A stretch of DNA of 64,000 nt, from NCBI RefSeq assembly GCF_019397265.1, contig NZ_CP068985.1, forward strand, positions 124,001-188,000, in the 5' to 3' direction. Positions 1-8,491 of this stretch are shown here, piece after piece. Positions within the stretch are counted from its first letter, which is position 1. Every line of letters begins with the position of its first letter. The notes beneath the pieces are model-generated. The model ran no database searches and had not been told where the DNA came from. It saw nothing but the letters and a program-made list of their open reading frames with translations. The DNA comes from Nonomuraea coxensis DSM 45129. Lineage in GTDB: Bacteria; Actinomycetota; Actinomycetes; Streptosporangiales; Streptosporangiaceae. Both the position numbers and the translations under genes were made by a program.

Positions 1-453
1 GGGCCGCCCGTTGAACGCGTGCGGCCGGGACGGAGGCAGGTCGCTCGCCGGCTGGCGGATCTCGTCCTGCTCGACCGTCGCGCCACGGATGACCCCCGAC
101 CGGATGCGGAACAGGCCCACAGCCAGATCACCGGCGGTCTCGAAACGCACCCGGACCGGTCCCACGAAGGAGTAGCCCTGCTCCTTGGCGTACTCCCTGG
201 CGAGGTTCGCCAGCTCGTGGCTGATGCTGTCGGCGTAGACCTCAAGCCGTTCGCTGTCGGTCGTGGACAGCTCCACCACGAAGTCGTTGGGCACGAGCGT
301 CCGACCCTGGGCCACGATCGCCGCGCGCTCGTCCATCTCACGCTGAACCGCGCTGGCGACCTCGACCGGCTGGAGATCGGATTTGAACGCCCGCGCAAAG
401 GCTCCCTCAACCAAGCCTTCGAGCCTTCGCTCGAAGCGCTGAAGGACTCCCAC
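1..453 (-). CDS. fhaA: FhaA-type DUF3662/FHA-domain protein, N-terminal part (cut by window edge)
   Basis: The first 151 codons of an FhaA-family protein are present and the C-terminal FHA domain lies outside the window. The N-terminus reads VGVLQRFERRLEGLVEGAF, followed by LQPVEVASAVQREMDERA and VPNDFVVELS, which is the DUF3662 region typical of FhaA. In mycobacteria FhaA is a cytoplasmic scaffold that recognises phosphothreonines of the Ser/Thr kinase system controlling peptidoglycan synthesis. I chose the GTG start because GGAGGT stands a few bases upstream and the family begins exactly here. The neighbouring tRNA-Leu on the opposite strand matches the arrangement known in Mycobacterium tuberculosis, where the fhaA-pstP-rodA-pbpA-pkn operon follows. 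Family assignment is secure; the FHA domain itself is not visible. Confidence 0.9.
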   Translation of the reverse strand, partial: MGVLQRFERRLEGLVEGAFARAFKSDLQPVEVASAVQREMDERAAIVAQGRTLVPNDFVVELSTTDSERLEVYADSISHELANLAREYAKEQGYSFVGPVRVRFETAGDLAVGLFRIRSGVIRGATVEQDEIRQPASDLPPSRPHAFNGRP

Positions 454-630
454 CGGGTACCTCCCTTCCTCCGTGCATATGATCGCGGCCTCCCGGCGCG
501 TTCGGCGCCCGGTTTCCGCTTGTTCCACGTGGCGGCGTTCCTCGGCGCCCGTCGGCTGTCGCGCCCAGCTCCTCCGCTCCCGTGTCTTATGCGATCGTAT
601 CCGGGTTCAGTACCACTGGCTGTTCCGTGC

Positions 631-636
631 TAATGT
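631..636 (+). promoter_or_regulatory. Probable -10 box of tRNA-Leu
   Basis: TAATGT lies 17 nt before the mature tRNA 5' end, a normal distance for a tRNA primary transcript. The stretch between fhaA and the tRNA (454-653) holds no other recognisable feature. Confidence 0.4.
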
Positions 637-653
637 TCTTTCCGCACCCACAA

Positions 654-736
654 GGGCGGGTGGCGGAACGGCAGACGCGCACGGTTCAGGTCCGTGTGTC
701 CGAAAGGACGTGAGGGTTCAAATCCCTCCTCGCCCA
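654..736 (+). tRNA. tRNA-Leu (anticodon CAG)
   Basis: The 83-nt sequence folds as a class II tRNA. The acceptor stem GGGCGGG pairs with CTCGCCC, with one G-T. The anticodon stem CACGG/CCGTG encloses the loop TTCAGGT with CAG at 687-689. A long variable arm (TGTCCGAAAGGACG region) and the T-arm GAGGG-TTCAAAT-CCCTC follow. The discriminator base is A, as expected for leucine tRNAs, and CCA is not fully encoded. Confidence 0.97.
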
Positions 737-781
737 CCTCGGGTCCACCGATGAAATCGGCAGACCCACATTGACGAAAGC

Positions 782-815
782 AGCCCCGGTTCGCAAGAGC
801 CGGGGCTTTTTCTTT
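782..815 (+). terminator. Rho-independent terminator after tRNA-Leu
   Basis: An 11-bp stem, AGCCCCGGTTC against GAGCCGGGGCT with one G-T pair, is closed by a GCAA tetraloop and followed by TTTTCTTT. This is a textbook intrinsic terminator. Confidence 0.9.
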
Positions 816-924
816 GTCGGGCCCTGGTGTGCGCGGTCGCGCTCCGCAGGGAGGACGGTAGATGCCTCCGCTTGCAGATCGCTTTCGGGTGGCTTGCGTG
901 ATTTAGCTCACATTAAGTGGCTTT

Positions 925-956
925 CTCGTGCCGGCCGGGTGATCGGCCGGCACGAG
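925..956. terminator. Hairpin downstream of the CNNM gene pair
   Basis: A perfect 12-bp inverted repeat (CTCGTGCCGGCC / GGCCGGCACGAG) with an 8-nt loop sits 12 bp beyond the stop codon of the minus-strand CNNM operon. There is no T-tract, so it would be a U-poor actinobacterial terminator or an RNA-stabilising hairpin. Confidence 0.55.
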
Positions 957-967
957 GTGGCCCGGGC

Positions 968-1993
968 TCAGCCCGCCGCGACCCCTGCCGCCCTGGTGTC
1001 CAGGAGCTCGCCCAGGAGGTCGGTCAGGCTCACCATGCCGATGACGGCGCCCGCGGCGTTCGTCACCAGGGCCAGATGCGCCCGCGCGTCCTGGAGGGCC
1101 GTCACGGCCTCCGGCACCTGCGTGACGCACGCCAGCCTCGGCAGGGGGTGTTTCAGCGACTCCGCGGTGGCCTCGGGGCGCAGGAGGGCGTCCCTGGCGT
1201 GCAGGGCCCCCTCCACGCCCGACGGGCCCTCCACGAGGAGCCTCAGGTGCCCGCTGACGGCGGCCGCCTTCCTGATCTCCCGCCCGGTCGCCTTGACGCC
1301 CACCTTCACCGCGCGCTCGATGGGGACCATCAGCCGCTCGATGCCCTCCGCCTGGAGGCGGAGCGCCCGGGTGAGCAGGTCGTGCTCCTCGCGGTCCAGC
1401 AGGCCCATGCGGCCCGACTCGCCGACCAGCATGGCGAGCTGGCGGGGGGTGCGGGTGGTCGCCAGCTCGTTCCTCGGCTGGACGCCGAAGAGGCGCAGGA
1501 TGGCGTTCGTCAGGGCGTTGAGCGAGCGCAGGAGCGGGCTCATCAGGCTGGTGAACGCGCGGAACGGCAGCGTCAGGAGCAGCGCCGCCCGCTCGGGGTG
1601 GGTCAGCGCCCACGACTTCGGCGCCATCTCGCCGATCACCATGTGCAGGAACGTCACCAGCGCCAGGGCGATGGTGAGCGAGATCGGCAGGCGCAGTCCC
1701 TCGGGGACGCCCAAGGCGGCGAACAGCGGCTCCATCGCGTGCTCCAGGGCCGGCTCGGTCACCTGACCGAGGCCCAGGGTGCACAGGGTGATGCCGAGCT
1801 GCGCGCCGGCCAGCATGAGGGAGAGCTGCCGGCCGCCGCCGACCGCCGACTTGGCGGCGACGCGGACCAGGCGGTTGCCGCCCGAGGCCATCTCCTCCAG
1901 GCGGTGACGGCGGGCCGAGACGAAGGCGAACTCGGCCGCCACGAACAGGGCGTTGAACGCGAGCAGGGCGAGGCTCAGGAGCAGCAACGTCAT
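968..1993 (-). CDS. CNNM (DUF21)-CBS membrane protein, HlyC/CorC-like
   Basis: A 341-residue integral membrane protein of the CNNM/hemolysin-C family, whose members are linked to Mg2+/Co2+ transport. The N-terminal DUF21 domain (about residues 1-180) has three to four hydrophobic helices and the signature IGEMAPK. A CBS-domain pair follows (about 195-330). The C-terminal CorC_HlyC domain present in the upstream paralogue is absent. The start is the ATG that overlaps the TGA of the upstream gene (ATGA), which implies translational coupling; an earlier in-frame codon exists but would overlap more. It forms a two-gene operon with the next entry. Substrate and direction of transport cannot be read from sequence. 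Confidence 0.88.
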   Translation of the reverse strand: MTLLLLSLALLAFNALFVAAEFAFVSARRHRLEEMASGGNRLVRVAAKSAVGGGRQLSLMLAGAQLGITLCTLGLGQVTEPALEHAMEPLFAALGVPEGLRLPISLTIALALVTFLHMVIGEMAPKSWALTHPERAALLLTLPFRAFTSLMSPLLRSLNALTNAILRLFGVQPRNELATTRTPRQLAMLVGESGRMGLLDREEHDLLTRALRLQAEGIERLMVPIERAVKVGVKATGREIRKAAAVSGHLRLLVEGPSGVEGALHARDALLRPEATAESLKHPLPRLACVTQVPEAVTALQDARAHLALVTNAAGAVIGMVSLTDLLGELLDTRAAGVAAG

Positions 1994-3378
1994 CGGGACG
2001 CCTCCGCCCACTCGCTCCGCCGCTCAGGGTCCCGCGGCTCCGCGGCCTGCTCCTCCGGGGCCACGCGGACCCACTCCGGCACTCGTCTGTTGAGCGACAT
2101 CACCGTCAGGCGGACCGCGCGGCCGCCCTCGTCCTCCTCGAAGGGGTCGTCCGTGGCCGCGGTGACCGGCACGGCCACCGCGTCGCCCGGGTCCGGCAGG
2201 CGGCCCATGCGGGCCAGGACCAGGCCGGCGAGCGTGTCGTAGTCGTCGCTCTCGGGCAGGCGGAGTCCGGTGGCGCGCTCGACCTCGTCGAGGCGCAGCC
2301 GTCCCGGCACCTCCCAGACGCCGCCGGGGCGCTGCACGGCGCCGAGCGGCTCGGGGTCGTTCTCGTCCAGCAGCTCGCCCACCAGCTCCTCGGCGAGGTC
2401 CTCGACGGTGATGACGCCGGCCAGGCCGCCGTACTCGTCGATGACGCAGACGATGTCGTCCTTGGCGGCGCGCATCCGGTCGAGCACGAGCGGGAGCGGC
2501 AGGCTGTCGGGCACCAGCAGCGCGGGACGGGTCACCGCGCCGACGCGCCCCTCCTCCAGGCCGGAGGCCAGCAGCTCGCGCACGCCCGTCACGCCCAGCA
2601 CGTCGCCGTCCTCGGCCAGCACCGGATAGCGGGAGTGGCCGCGCTCGCGCATGACGCCGAGGAGGTCGGAGACGGGCTGCGACTCGCGCAGCAGGACCAC
2701 GCGGGGGCGCGGCACCATGATCTCCTCCGCGGTGCGGTCGCCGAACTCCAGCGCCCGCTCCAGCAGGTCCGACAGCCGCGGGGGCAGCTCGCCCGCGCGG
2801 GTCGACTCTTCGATGATGCGCGACAGCTCCTCCGGGGTCGCCCCGTGCTCCACCTCCTCCACGGGCTCGATGCCGGCCAGGCGCAGCAGGCCCGTGGCGG
2901 CCGAGTCGAACAGCCGCACCACCGGGCCGACCACCGCCAGGTACACCAGCGTCGGCGGGGCCAGGAACTTGGCCACCGGCTCGGGCCTGGCGATGCCCAG
3001 GTTCTTGGGCGCCAGCTCACCGAGGACCATCTGCACCACCGTCGCCACGAACACGCCGGCCGCGACCGAAACGCCGGAGATCACGGCGTCGGACATGCCC
3101 GTGCCCTCCAGCCAGGGCCGGACGATCACGGAGATCGCCGGCTCGGCCAGGAAGCCGACCAGCAACGCGGTGACCGTGATGCCGAGCTGCGCGCCGGAGA
3201 GCATGAACGACAGGCGCGAGGTGACCTGGAGCGCCTTGCCGGCGGCGGCGTCACCGGCGGCGGCCTGCTCGCGCAGGACACCCCGGTCGGCGGCGACGTA
3301 GGCGAACTCCTGGGCGACGAAGAAACCCGTCGCGGCGGTGAGGAGGAACAGGGCCAGCAGCCCGAGATAGGCGCTCAC
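1990..3378 (-). CDS. CNNM (DUF21)-CBS-CorC_HlyC membrane protein
   Basis: A 462-residue full-length hemolysin-C/CorC family protein. DUF21/CNNM occupies about residues 1-190, with four hydrophobic segments and the signature LGELAPK. A CBS pair follows (about 210-330, including YPVLAEDGDVLGV and DEYGGLAGVITVED), then a CorC_HlyC domain (about 340-430). It is the upstream partner of the shorter paralogue, with a 4-bp overlap; such tandem pairs are common in actinobacteria and suggest a heteromeric cation exporter. The start is GTG. The roughly 290-bp divergent spacer to the LCP gene must carry promoters for both directions. Confidence 0.9.
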   Translation of the reverse strand: MSAYLGLLALFLLTAATGFFVAQEFAYVAADRGVLREQAAAGDAAAGKALQVTSRLSFMLSGAQLGITVTALLVGFLAEPAISVIVRPWLEGTGMSDAVISGVSVAAGVFVATVVQMVLGELAPKNLGIARPEPVAKFLAPPTLVYLAVVGPVVRLFDSAATGLLRLAGIEPVEEVEHGATPEELSRIIEESTRAGELPPRLSDLLERALEFGDRTAEEIMVPRPRVVLLRESQPVSDLLGVMRERGHSRYPVLAEDGDVLGVTGVRELLASGLEEGRVGAVTRPALLVPDSLPLPLVLDRMRAAKDDIVCVIDEYGGLAGVITVEDLAEELVGELLDENDPEPLGAVQRPGGVWEVPGRLRLDEVERATGLRLPESDDYDTLAGLVLARMGRLPDPGDAVAVPVTAATDDPFEEDEGGRAVRLTVMSLNRRVPEWVRVAPEEQAAEPRDPERRSEWAEASR

Positions 3379-3670
3379 CGAAGTGAGCCCTCAGAGGAAC
3401 CCGTGCCCCAGCACGGGCATGGACTCCACGGGTCCGGAGCGGACACGATCATCCTTTCGATAGAGGTCGTCCCCTACGTAACGACGCAGGCGGCCTCTAT
3501 GTTTCCGGCGTGGCGCCCGCAACACCCGTCACAGGCGTCTTTCGGGCGCGTCCGGGCCGCTTACGATCTTTTGGTTCCCGGTACTTTTCCGTGGAGCAAC
3601 CTTGGTGGCACTCCGCAGAGTCGGGGGGTTCGACGTACCGTCTATGACATACCGAAGGGAAGAGGGCGAA
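3379..3670. other. Divergent intergenic spacer between CNNM operon and LCP gene
   Basis: No gene is supported here. A GC-rich hairpin (CCCGTGC / GCACGGG near 3410-3420) lies at the CNNM side and several AT-richer patches lie around 3440-3600. I could not assign a convincing -35/-10 pair for either direction. Confidence 0.4.
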
Positions 3671-4975
3671 GTGTCTGAGGACGACCGGACGCGAGCCATG
3701 CGCTCGCCGGGCGACGGACGCCCGCTGCCGCCGAGGCCGGACGACGGTCTGCGCTCGGGCGGCGCTCCCGCCCACCAGACGCCGCCCCTGAGAGGGGCGA
3801 ACGCTCCCACTCACAAGCTTCCCACCGTCCCGCCGGCACCGGGGACGCCCTCTCCCCGCGCCGCGGACGAGGGCGCTCCGCCGCAGGGGCGCTCGCGCGT
3901 CTACGGGCGGGAACGTTCCGGCGGCGGCCCGGTCCGGCCGCTGCGCTCGCCGTCCGGGGGGAGCGGCGGACCGCCGGAGCAGGGCCGCGGCGGGCCCTCC
4001 AGGGCGCCGCGCAGGCGGCCGTCCGGCCGGCTCATCGTCAAGATCATCGCGGCGGCCCTGGTGGCGCTGCTGGTGACGGGCGTGGGCCTGCTCTTCTGGA
4101 TCGACTCGCGGCTCACCGGCATCGAGGGCGTGCTCGACGACTACGAGGGCCGTCCCGACGACACCCCCGGCACCAACTGGCTGCTGGTCGGCTCCGACAG
4201 CCGCAAGGGCCTCTCGGCCCGCGAGCGGAAGAAGCTGGCGACCGGGCGGGCCGTCGGGCAGCGTACGGACTCGATGATGCTGCTGCACATCCCCGACGGC
4301 GGCGACAAGCCCACGCTGGTCAGCCTGCCGCGCGACTCCGCCGTCACCATCCCCGGCAGGGGCCGCGACAAGCTCAACTCCGCCTACGCCTTCGGCGGGC
4401 CCAAGCTGCTCGTCCGCACCGTGGAGACCGTCACCGGCATCCACGTCGACAACTACATGGAGATCGGGTTCGCCGGGTTCGTGGACATCGTGGACGCGGT
4501 CGGCGGGGTCGAGATCAACGTACGGGCCGCCGTCGACGACCCCAAGGCCGGGCTCAAGCTGAAGAAGGGCACCCAGGTGCTCAACGGCTCCCAGGCTCTC
4601 GGCTACGTACGCACCAGGAAGGGCGGCCTGCTGCCCGACTTCGAGCGGACCAAGCGGCAGCGGCAGTTCCTCGGCGCGGTCGTGAAGAAGGCGGCCAGCC
4701 CCGGCGTGCTGCTCAACCCGTTCACGTCGATCCCGCTGGCCATGAGCGCCACCGACGCCGTCGAGGTCGACACGGGCACGGGCGTGTTCGACATGCTGTC
4801 GCTCGGGCTGTCGATGGGCGACAGCCCGGTGACGACCGTGGTGCCCTTCGGCGGGGAGGAGAGCGTGCCGAGCGGCGGCACGGCGATCAAGTGGGACCGC
4901 ACCAAGGCGCTGGCCCTGTTCGACGCGCTCAAGGAGGACCGGCCGGTGCCGAAGGACGTGATCGACGCCAACTGA
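3671..4975 (+). CDS. LytR-CpsA-Psr (LCP) family cell-wall ligase
   Basis: A 434-residue membrane-anchored LCP protein. These enzymes transfer undecaprenyl-linked glycopolymers (teichoic-acid-like polymers or arabinogalactan) onto peptidoglycan outside the cell. A basic, Pro/Gly/Arg-rich cytoplasmic tail (about residues 1-115) precedes one transmembrane helix (LIVKIIAAALVALLVTGV region). The catalytic LCP domain has NWLLVGSDSRKG, RTDSMMLLHIP, TLVSLPRDSAV and IGFAGFVDIVDAVGGVEI, which includes the Arg/Asp residues that bind the pyrophosphate lipid. I chose GTG 3671 because AGAGGG stands at the right distance; an in-frame start 69 bp upstream is possible. The long disordered tail is typical of actinobacterial members. 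Confidence 0.9.
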   Translation: MSEDDRTRAMRSPGDGRPLPPRPDDGLRSGGAPAHQTPPLRGANAPTHKLPTVPPAPGTPSPRAADEGAPPQGRSRVYGRERSGGGPVRPLRSPSGGSGGPPEQGRGGPSRAPRRRPSGRLIVKIIAAALVALLVTGVGLLFWIDSRLTGIEGVLDDYEGRPDDTPGTNWLLVGSDSRKGLSARERKKLATGRAVGQRTDSMMLLHIPDGGDKPTLVSLPRDSAVTIPGRGRDKLNSAYAFGGPKLLVRTVETVTGIHVDNYMEIGFAGFVDIVDAVGGVEINVRAAVDDPKAGLKLKKGTQVLNGSQALGYVRTRKGGLLPDFERTKRQRQFLGAVVKKAASPGVLLNPFTSIPLAMSATDAVEVDTGTGVFDMLSLGLSMGDSPVTTVVPFGGEESVPSGGTAIKWDRTKALALFDALKEDRPVPKDVIDAN

Positions 4976-4997
4976 GGCCGCCCTGCCGGTCGGCCGG

Positions 4998-5678
4998 TCA
5001 GCCGCCGCCGCCGGCGGTGGCCGCGACCGTGGCGGCGGTGATCGCGGTGACGGTGGCGGCGTTGATGGAGGCGATCGTCCTGGCCACCGCGTCGCCCGCC
5101 CAGGCGCCCTCGGAGATCTCCTTCACGCGCTCCTTGCTCGCCCCGGGGAACGCCTTGCGGTCGAGCTTGGCCGCGTGCATGACCGCGATCAGGGCGGCGG
5201 TGCGGGCGTCGGGGTCCGCGCCGCCGAGCACGCTCGCCACCCGCTCCCTGACCTCGGCCTCCACGCCGGGGTCGGCCTCCGGCCAGCGCGTGACGGGGAA
5301 GAGGCCGAGCACCTTGCCCCGCTGCTCGGTCAGCACCCCGGCCTCGGCGAGCCTGGTCAGCAGGCGCGTCCGCAGCTTGGACGACTGCAGGCGCTGCACC
5401 CACCAGGCGGGCTTGCGCTCCTTGTGTTCTCCGGCGACGCGGCTCAGCACGGCCTTCAGCTCGTCGTCCAGTTCGTCATCCGGCTCGTCGTCGCCGAGCG
5501 GTGCGGTGCCGGTGAGGACGAGCTTCTTGTCCGACAACTCGACGCGGCCTTCGACGGCGAGCTCGGCGAGGAGCGCGCCGGCCAGCGCGGGGTCGAGCTG
5601 CATGGTGCTGATGAGCTGCTTGCCCTCGTCCTCGCTGTAGGCGAGCAGGAGGAGTTCTTCGGCGATCGTCACCTTCAT
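4998..5678 (-). CDS. GPP34 (GOLPH3-like) family protein
   Basis: A 226-residue protein with the bacterial GPP34/GOLPH3-like fold. It opens with TIAEELLLLAYSEDEGK and continues with LDPALAGALLAELAVEGRVEL, which matches the family. Eukaryotic GOLPH3 binds PI4P; the actinobacterial proteins are lipid-binding or of unknown function. The last 25 residues form an Ala/Gly/Thr tail ending in four glycines. It is convergent with the LCP gene (22 bp apart) and divergent from the glycosylase. TAGTGT lies 6 nt before the ATG, which suggests a leaderless mRNA. Confidence 0.85.
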   Translation of the reverse strand: MKVTIAEELLLLAYSEDEGKQLISTMQLDPALAGALLAELAVEGRVELSDKKLVLTGTAPLGDDEPDDELDDELKAVLSRVAGEHKERKPAWWVQRLQSSKLRTRLLTRLAEAGVLTEQRGKVLGLFPVTRWPEADPGVEAEVRERVASVLGGADPDARTAALIAVMHAAKLDRKAFPGASKERVKEISEGAWAGDAVARTIASINAATVTAITAATVAATAGGGG

Positions 5679-5684
5679 GCCCCG

Positions 5685-5690
5685 ACACTA
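5685..5690 (-). promoter_or_regulatory. -10 box, leaderless promoter of the GPP34 gene
   Basis: TAGTGT is followed by 6 nt and then the ATG, so transcription would start at or next to the start codon; no Shine-Dalgarno sequence is present. Confidence 0.6.
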
Positions 5691-5736
5691 ATCGCCCGGC
5701 GCTTTCCACAGGCTGTGGATGGTCCGGTGCGCACCG

Positions 5737-5742
5737 TACGCT
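5737..5742 (+). promoter_or_regulatory. -10 box, leaderless promoter of the Fpg/Nei gene
   Basis: TACGCT lies 6 nt before the ATG that begins MPELPEVES. It is back to back with the GPP34 promoter, about 50 bp away. Confidence 0.6.
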
Positions 5743-5748
5743 GGGGGC

Positions 5749-6627
5749 ATGCCGGAACTTCCCGAAGTGGAGTCTCTGGCCCACTTCCTGCGCGAAAGGG
5801 CGGTGGGCCGGTCCATCATGGCCGTCGACGTGGTCGGCATCCAGGCGCTCAAGACGTTCGATCCGCCGGTCACGGCGCTCGGCGGGCTGACCGTGACCGG
5901 GGTGGCGAGGCACGGCAAGTTCCTCGACCTCGACTGCGACGGGCTGCACCTGGTCATCCATCTGGCGCGGGCCGGATGGCTGCGCTGGCGCGACGACCTG
6001 TCGGGGGCCAGGCCGGTGCGGCCGGGCAAGGGCCCGCTCGCGGCTCGGGTGCGCTTCGCGCCGGACGACGAGGGCCTGGCGCCGGGGTTCGAGCTGACGG
6101 AGGCGGGGACGCAGAAGCGGCTCGCCATCTATGTCACGAAAAATCCGGACGAGGTGCCCGGTGTCGCCGCGCTCGGCCCCGACCCCCTCGACCCGGCCTT
6201 CACCGTGGACGCGCTGAAGCGCATCGTGGGCGGCAACCGTACGCAGATCAAGGGCCTGCTCCGCGACCAGAAGATCATCGCGGGGATCGGCAACGCCTAC
6301 TCCGACGAGGTGCTGCACGCGGCGCGGATGTCCCCGTTCAAGATCGCTGGAACGCTGACCGACGCGCAGGTCGCCGACCTGCACGAGGCCATCGTCACCA
6401 CGCTCGCCGACGCCGTCGAGCGGGCGCACGGCCTCGCGGCCAAGGACCTCAAGGCGGAGAAGAAGTCGGGCCTTCGCGTGCACAACCGGGCGGGGCAGCC
6501 CTGCGACGTGTGCGGCGACACGATCCGCGAGGTGTCGTTCGCCGACTCCTCGCTGCAGTACTGCCCCACCTGCCAGACGGGCGGCAAGCCGCTGGCCGAC
6601 CGGCGCATGTCCAAGCTGCTCAAATGA
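5749..6627 (+). CDS. Fpg/Nei-family DNA glycosylase/AP lyase
   Basis: A 292-residue base-excision-repair enzyme that removes oxidised bases and nicks the abasic site. After Met removal the N-terminus is PELPEVESL, giving the catalytic Pro and Glu of the family. The conserved Lys-containing turn is ARHGKFLDL, the H2TH region contains GIGNAYSDEVLHAARMSP, and the C-terminal zinc finger is CDVC...YCPTC followed by QTGGKPL. The start is fixed by the mandatory MPELPE N-terminus. It lies 26 bp before the rhodanese gene, probably co-transcribed. Fpg and Nei cannot be told apart with certainty here. Confidence 0.94.
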   Translation: MPELPEVESLAHFLRERAVGRSIMAVDVVGIQALKTFDPPVTALGGLTVTGVARHGKFLDLDCDGLHLVIHLARAGWLRWRDDLSGARPVRPGKGPLAARVRFAPDDEGLAPGFELTEAGTQKRLAIYVTKNPDEVPGVAALGPDPLDPAFTVDALKRIVGGNRTQIKGLLRDQKIIAGIGNAYSDEVLHAARMSPFKIAGTLTDAQVADLHEAIVTTLADAVERAHGLAAKDLKAEKKSGLRVHNRAGQPCDVCGDTIREVSFADSSLQYCPTCQTGGKPLADRRMSKLLK

Positions 6628-6653
6628 CCTCGCGCGGGCGGGACAATGGAAGC

Positions 6654-6977
6654 ATGACTGTTCCTGAGACCGAGGCCGGCGCGGTTCCCGCTGACGCCTA
6701 TCTGCTCGACGTGCGCGAGCAGGACGAATGGCTCGCGGGCCACGCGCCGCACGCCGTGCACATCCCCATGACCCAGATCCAGGGCCGGGTCGGGGAGATC
6801 CCGGCCGACCGCACCGTCTACGTCGTCTGCCGGGTCGGCGGCCGGTCGCTGCAGGTCGCGGCCTGGCTCAACCAGCTCGGGCGCGACGCCGTCAACGTCG
6901 GCGGCGGCATGCAGTCGTGGGAGGCCGCGCGCCTGCCCATGGTGAGCGAGACGGGCCAGGAGCCGTTCGTGGCCTGA
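6654..6977 (+). CDS. Single-domain rhodanese-like protein
   Basis: A 107-residue cytoplasmic rhodanese (sulfurtransferase fold). It shows YLLDVREQDEWLAGHAPHAVHIP, the active-site loop CRVGGRS with the persulfide-carrying Cys, and the C-terminal NVGGGMQSWEAA. Such small proteins shuttle sulfane sulfur or detoxify thiol reagents. The start is the ATG 26 bp after the glycosylase gene; a GGAAG lies just upstream. It is followed, after a short weak hairpin, by the TPP-riboswitch gene. Confidence 0.9.
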   Translation: MTVPETEAGAVPADAYLLDVREQDEWLAGHAPHAVHIPMTQIQGRVGEIPADRTVYVVCRVGGRSLQVAAWLNQLGRDAVNVGGGMQSWEAARLPMVSETGQEPFVA

Positions 6978-7051
6978 TCGGCCGGAGACGATCCTCATAT
7001 GGCGCTTTCGACGCCATTGGGGCATCATGAGGGCGAAAACTGCAGATTGTC

Positions 7052-7142
7052 GCGGGAGCTCGGGGTTCGCCGGGCTGAGAGGGCAGCTTTCCAGCCGCTG
7101 CCGACCGCCTGAACCTGTCCGGGTAATGCCGGCGTAGGGAGC
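7052..7142 (+). promoter_or_regulatory. TPP riboswitch (THI element)
   Basis: The conserved core CGGGCTGAGAGGG at about 7071-7083 and the second conserved arm GACCGCCTGAACCTGTCCGG with GGTAATGCCGGCGTAGGGA at about 7102-7140 are both present, separated by a variable stem. The element ends 6 bp before the ATG of the transporter, so it probably occludes the ribosome-binding region (AGGGAGCG) when thiamine pyrophosphate is bound. Confidence 0.95.
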
Positions 7143-7147
7143 GTGCG

Positions 7148-8491
7148 ATGGCGCAGGTCGCCGACGAAGTCCCCCTGACCCTCGACGGCGCGTCGCCGAA
7201 GACGCTGGGCGTCCTCGACCAGGGCGCCCTCTGGGCCAACCTCGGTGTCAGCCTCCTCGGCTTCTCCGGGGCGCTGTTCCTGCTCGACCCCCTCGGCAAC
7301 GCTCCGCTCAGCCTGGCGGCCGCGCTCGTCGCGGCGCTGGTCGGCAGCCTCATCGGCACCGCCATGGTGGGCCTGTCCGCCGTCCCGGGAACGCAGACCG
7401 GGCAGCCCGCCATGGTGCTGCTGCGCGGGCTGTTCGGGGCGAGGATCTCCTACGTCCCCACGGTGCTGAACATCGTCCAGATGCTCGGCTGGGGGGCGTT
7501 CGAGCTGTGGGTGATCGCCAAGGCCGCCACCGCGATCTTCGGCGGGGTGCCGTACCAGGTGTGGGTGATCGCCGCCGGGGTGCTCACCACCGCGCTGACG
7601 ATCTGGCCGCTCGGCTCGATCCGGCTGCTGCGCCGCTACGTCACGGCCGGCGTGATCGTCTCGATGCTCTGGTTCACGTGGTTCTTCCTGAACGAGGCCC
7701 CCACGCACGCCGGCGGCTCGTGGACCGCCTTCCCCGCCGCCGTCGACTACGTGATCGCCCTGTCGGTCTCCTGGGTGCCGATGGCCGCCGACTTCGCCCG
7801 GCACTCCCGCTCCAGCCGGGCCGCGTTCACCGGCGTCGTCGGCGGCTACACGCTGGCCCAGGTCGCCTGCCTGGGGCTCGGCGTGTACGCGGTCGCCATC
7901 GCCGGCTCCGCCGCCGTCACCGCCGACAGCACGGCGGTCTTCGCGCCGTTCGTGGCGGCGCCGCTCGGCGCGCTGTTCTTCGGCATCCTGGTGCTGCGCG
8001 AGACCGACCAGTCGTTCGCGAACGTCTACTCGACCACCATGTCCCTGCAGAACCTCATGCCGCGCGTGGACCGGCGGGTGTTCTCGGTCGCGATCGGCGT
8101 GCTGACCGTCGCCATCGCCCTGGTCGTGGACGTGACCTCCTACGGCGCGTTCCTCGGCGTGATCGGCGCGGTCTTCGTGCCGATGTTCGCCGTGCTGGCC
8201 GTCGACTACTTCGTCTTCGCCCGCGCCGGCTCCTGGAACACCGCCGAGGACGCCCCCTCGCGCCGGAGCATGCTGGTGCCGTGGGCGCTCGGCTTCGTCG
8301 CCTACTGGCTGACCACCTCGACGCCCACCGTCGCCGCCTGGGACGGGATCTGGGCGGGCCTTCGCGACGCGATCGGCTTCACCCGCCAGCCGTGGATGAA
8401 CGGCGCGCTCGGCGCGGCCCTGGTGGCGGCGCTGGTGACGCTGCTCGCCGGGGCTCTCACGGCCCGATCGAGGCGCGCCGTTCGACGTTGA
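7148..8491 (+). CDS. cytX: NCS1-family transporter CytX, hydroxymethylpyrimidine uptake
   Basis: A 447-residue NCS1 (purine-cytosine permease) family protein with about twelve hydrophobic helices. The N-terminal region has LGVLDQGALWANLGVSLLGF, followed by PAMVLLRGLFG and SVSWVPMAADFARHSRS, typical of the CytX branch. CytX is the thiamine-precursor member of NCS1, and the TPP riboswitch directly upstream makes HMP or a related pyrimidine precursor the likely substrate, imported for thiamine synthesis. The last 35 bp overlap the 3' end of the convergent ogt gene. Substrate is inferred from riboswitch and subfamily, not shown by sequence alone. Confidence 0.9.
   Translation: MAQVADEVPLTLDGASPKTLGVLDQGALWANLGVSLLGFSGALFLLDPLGNAPLSLAAALVAALVGSLIGTAMVGLSAVPGTQTGQPAMVLLRGLFGARISYVPTVLNIVQMLGWGAFELWVIAKAATAIFGGVPYQVWVIAAGVLTTALTIWPLGSIRLLRRYVTAGVIVSMLWFTWFFLNEAPTHAGGSWTAFPAAVDYVIALSVSWVPMAADFARHSRSSRAAFTGVVGGYTLAQVACLGLGVYAVAIAGSAAVTADSTAVFAPFVAAPLGALFFGILVLRETDQSFANVYSTTMSLQNLMPRVDRRVFSVAIGVLTVAIALVVDVTSYGAFLGVIGAVFVPMFAVLAVDYFVFARAGSWNTAEDAPSRRSMLVPWALGFVAYWLTTSTPTVAAWDGIWAGLRDAIGFTRQPWMNGALGAALVAALVTLLAGALTARSRRAVRR

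Noticed and set aside
19..633. Plus-strand frame of 204 codons opposite fhaA
   Set aside because: It is the antisense shadow of the DUF3662 gene, whose protein matches a family and has a proper ribosome-binding site.
6999..7017. Short hairpin after the rhodanese gene as a terminator
   Set aside because: Only a 6-bp stem and no T-tract; too weak to list as a feature.
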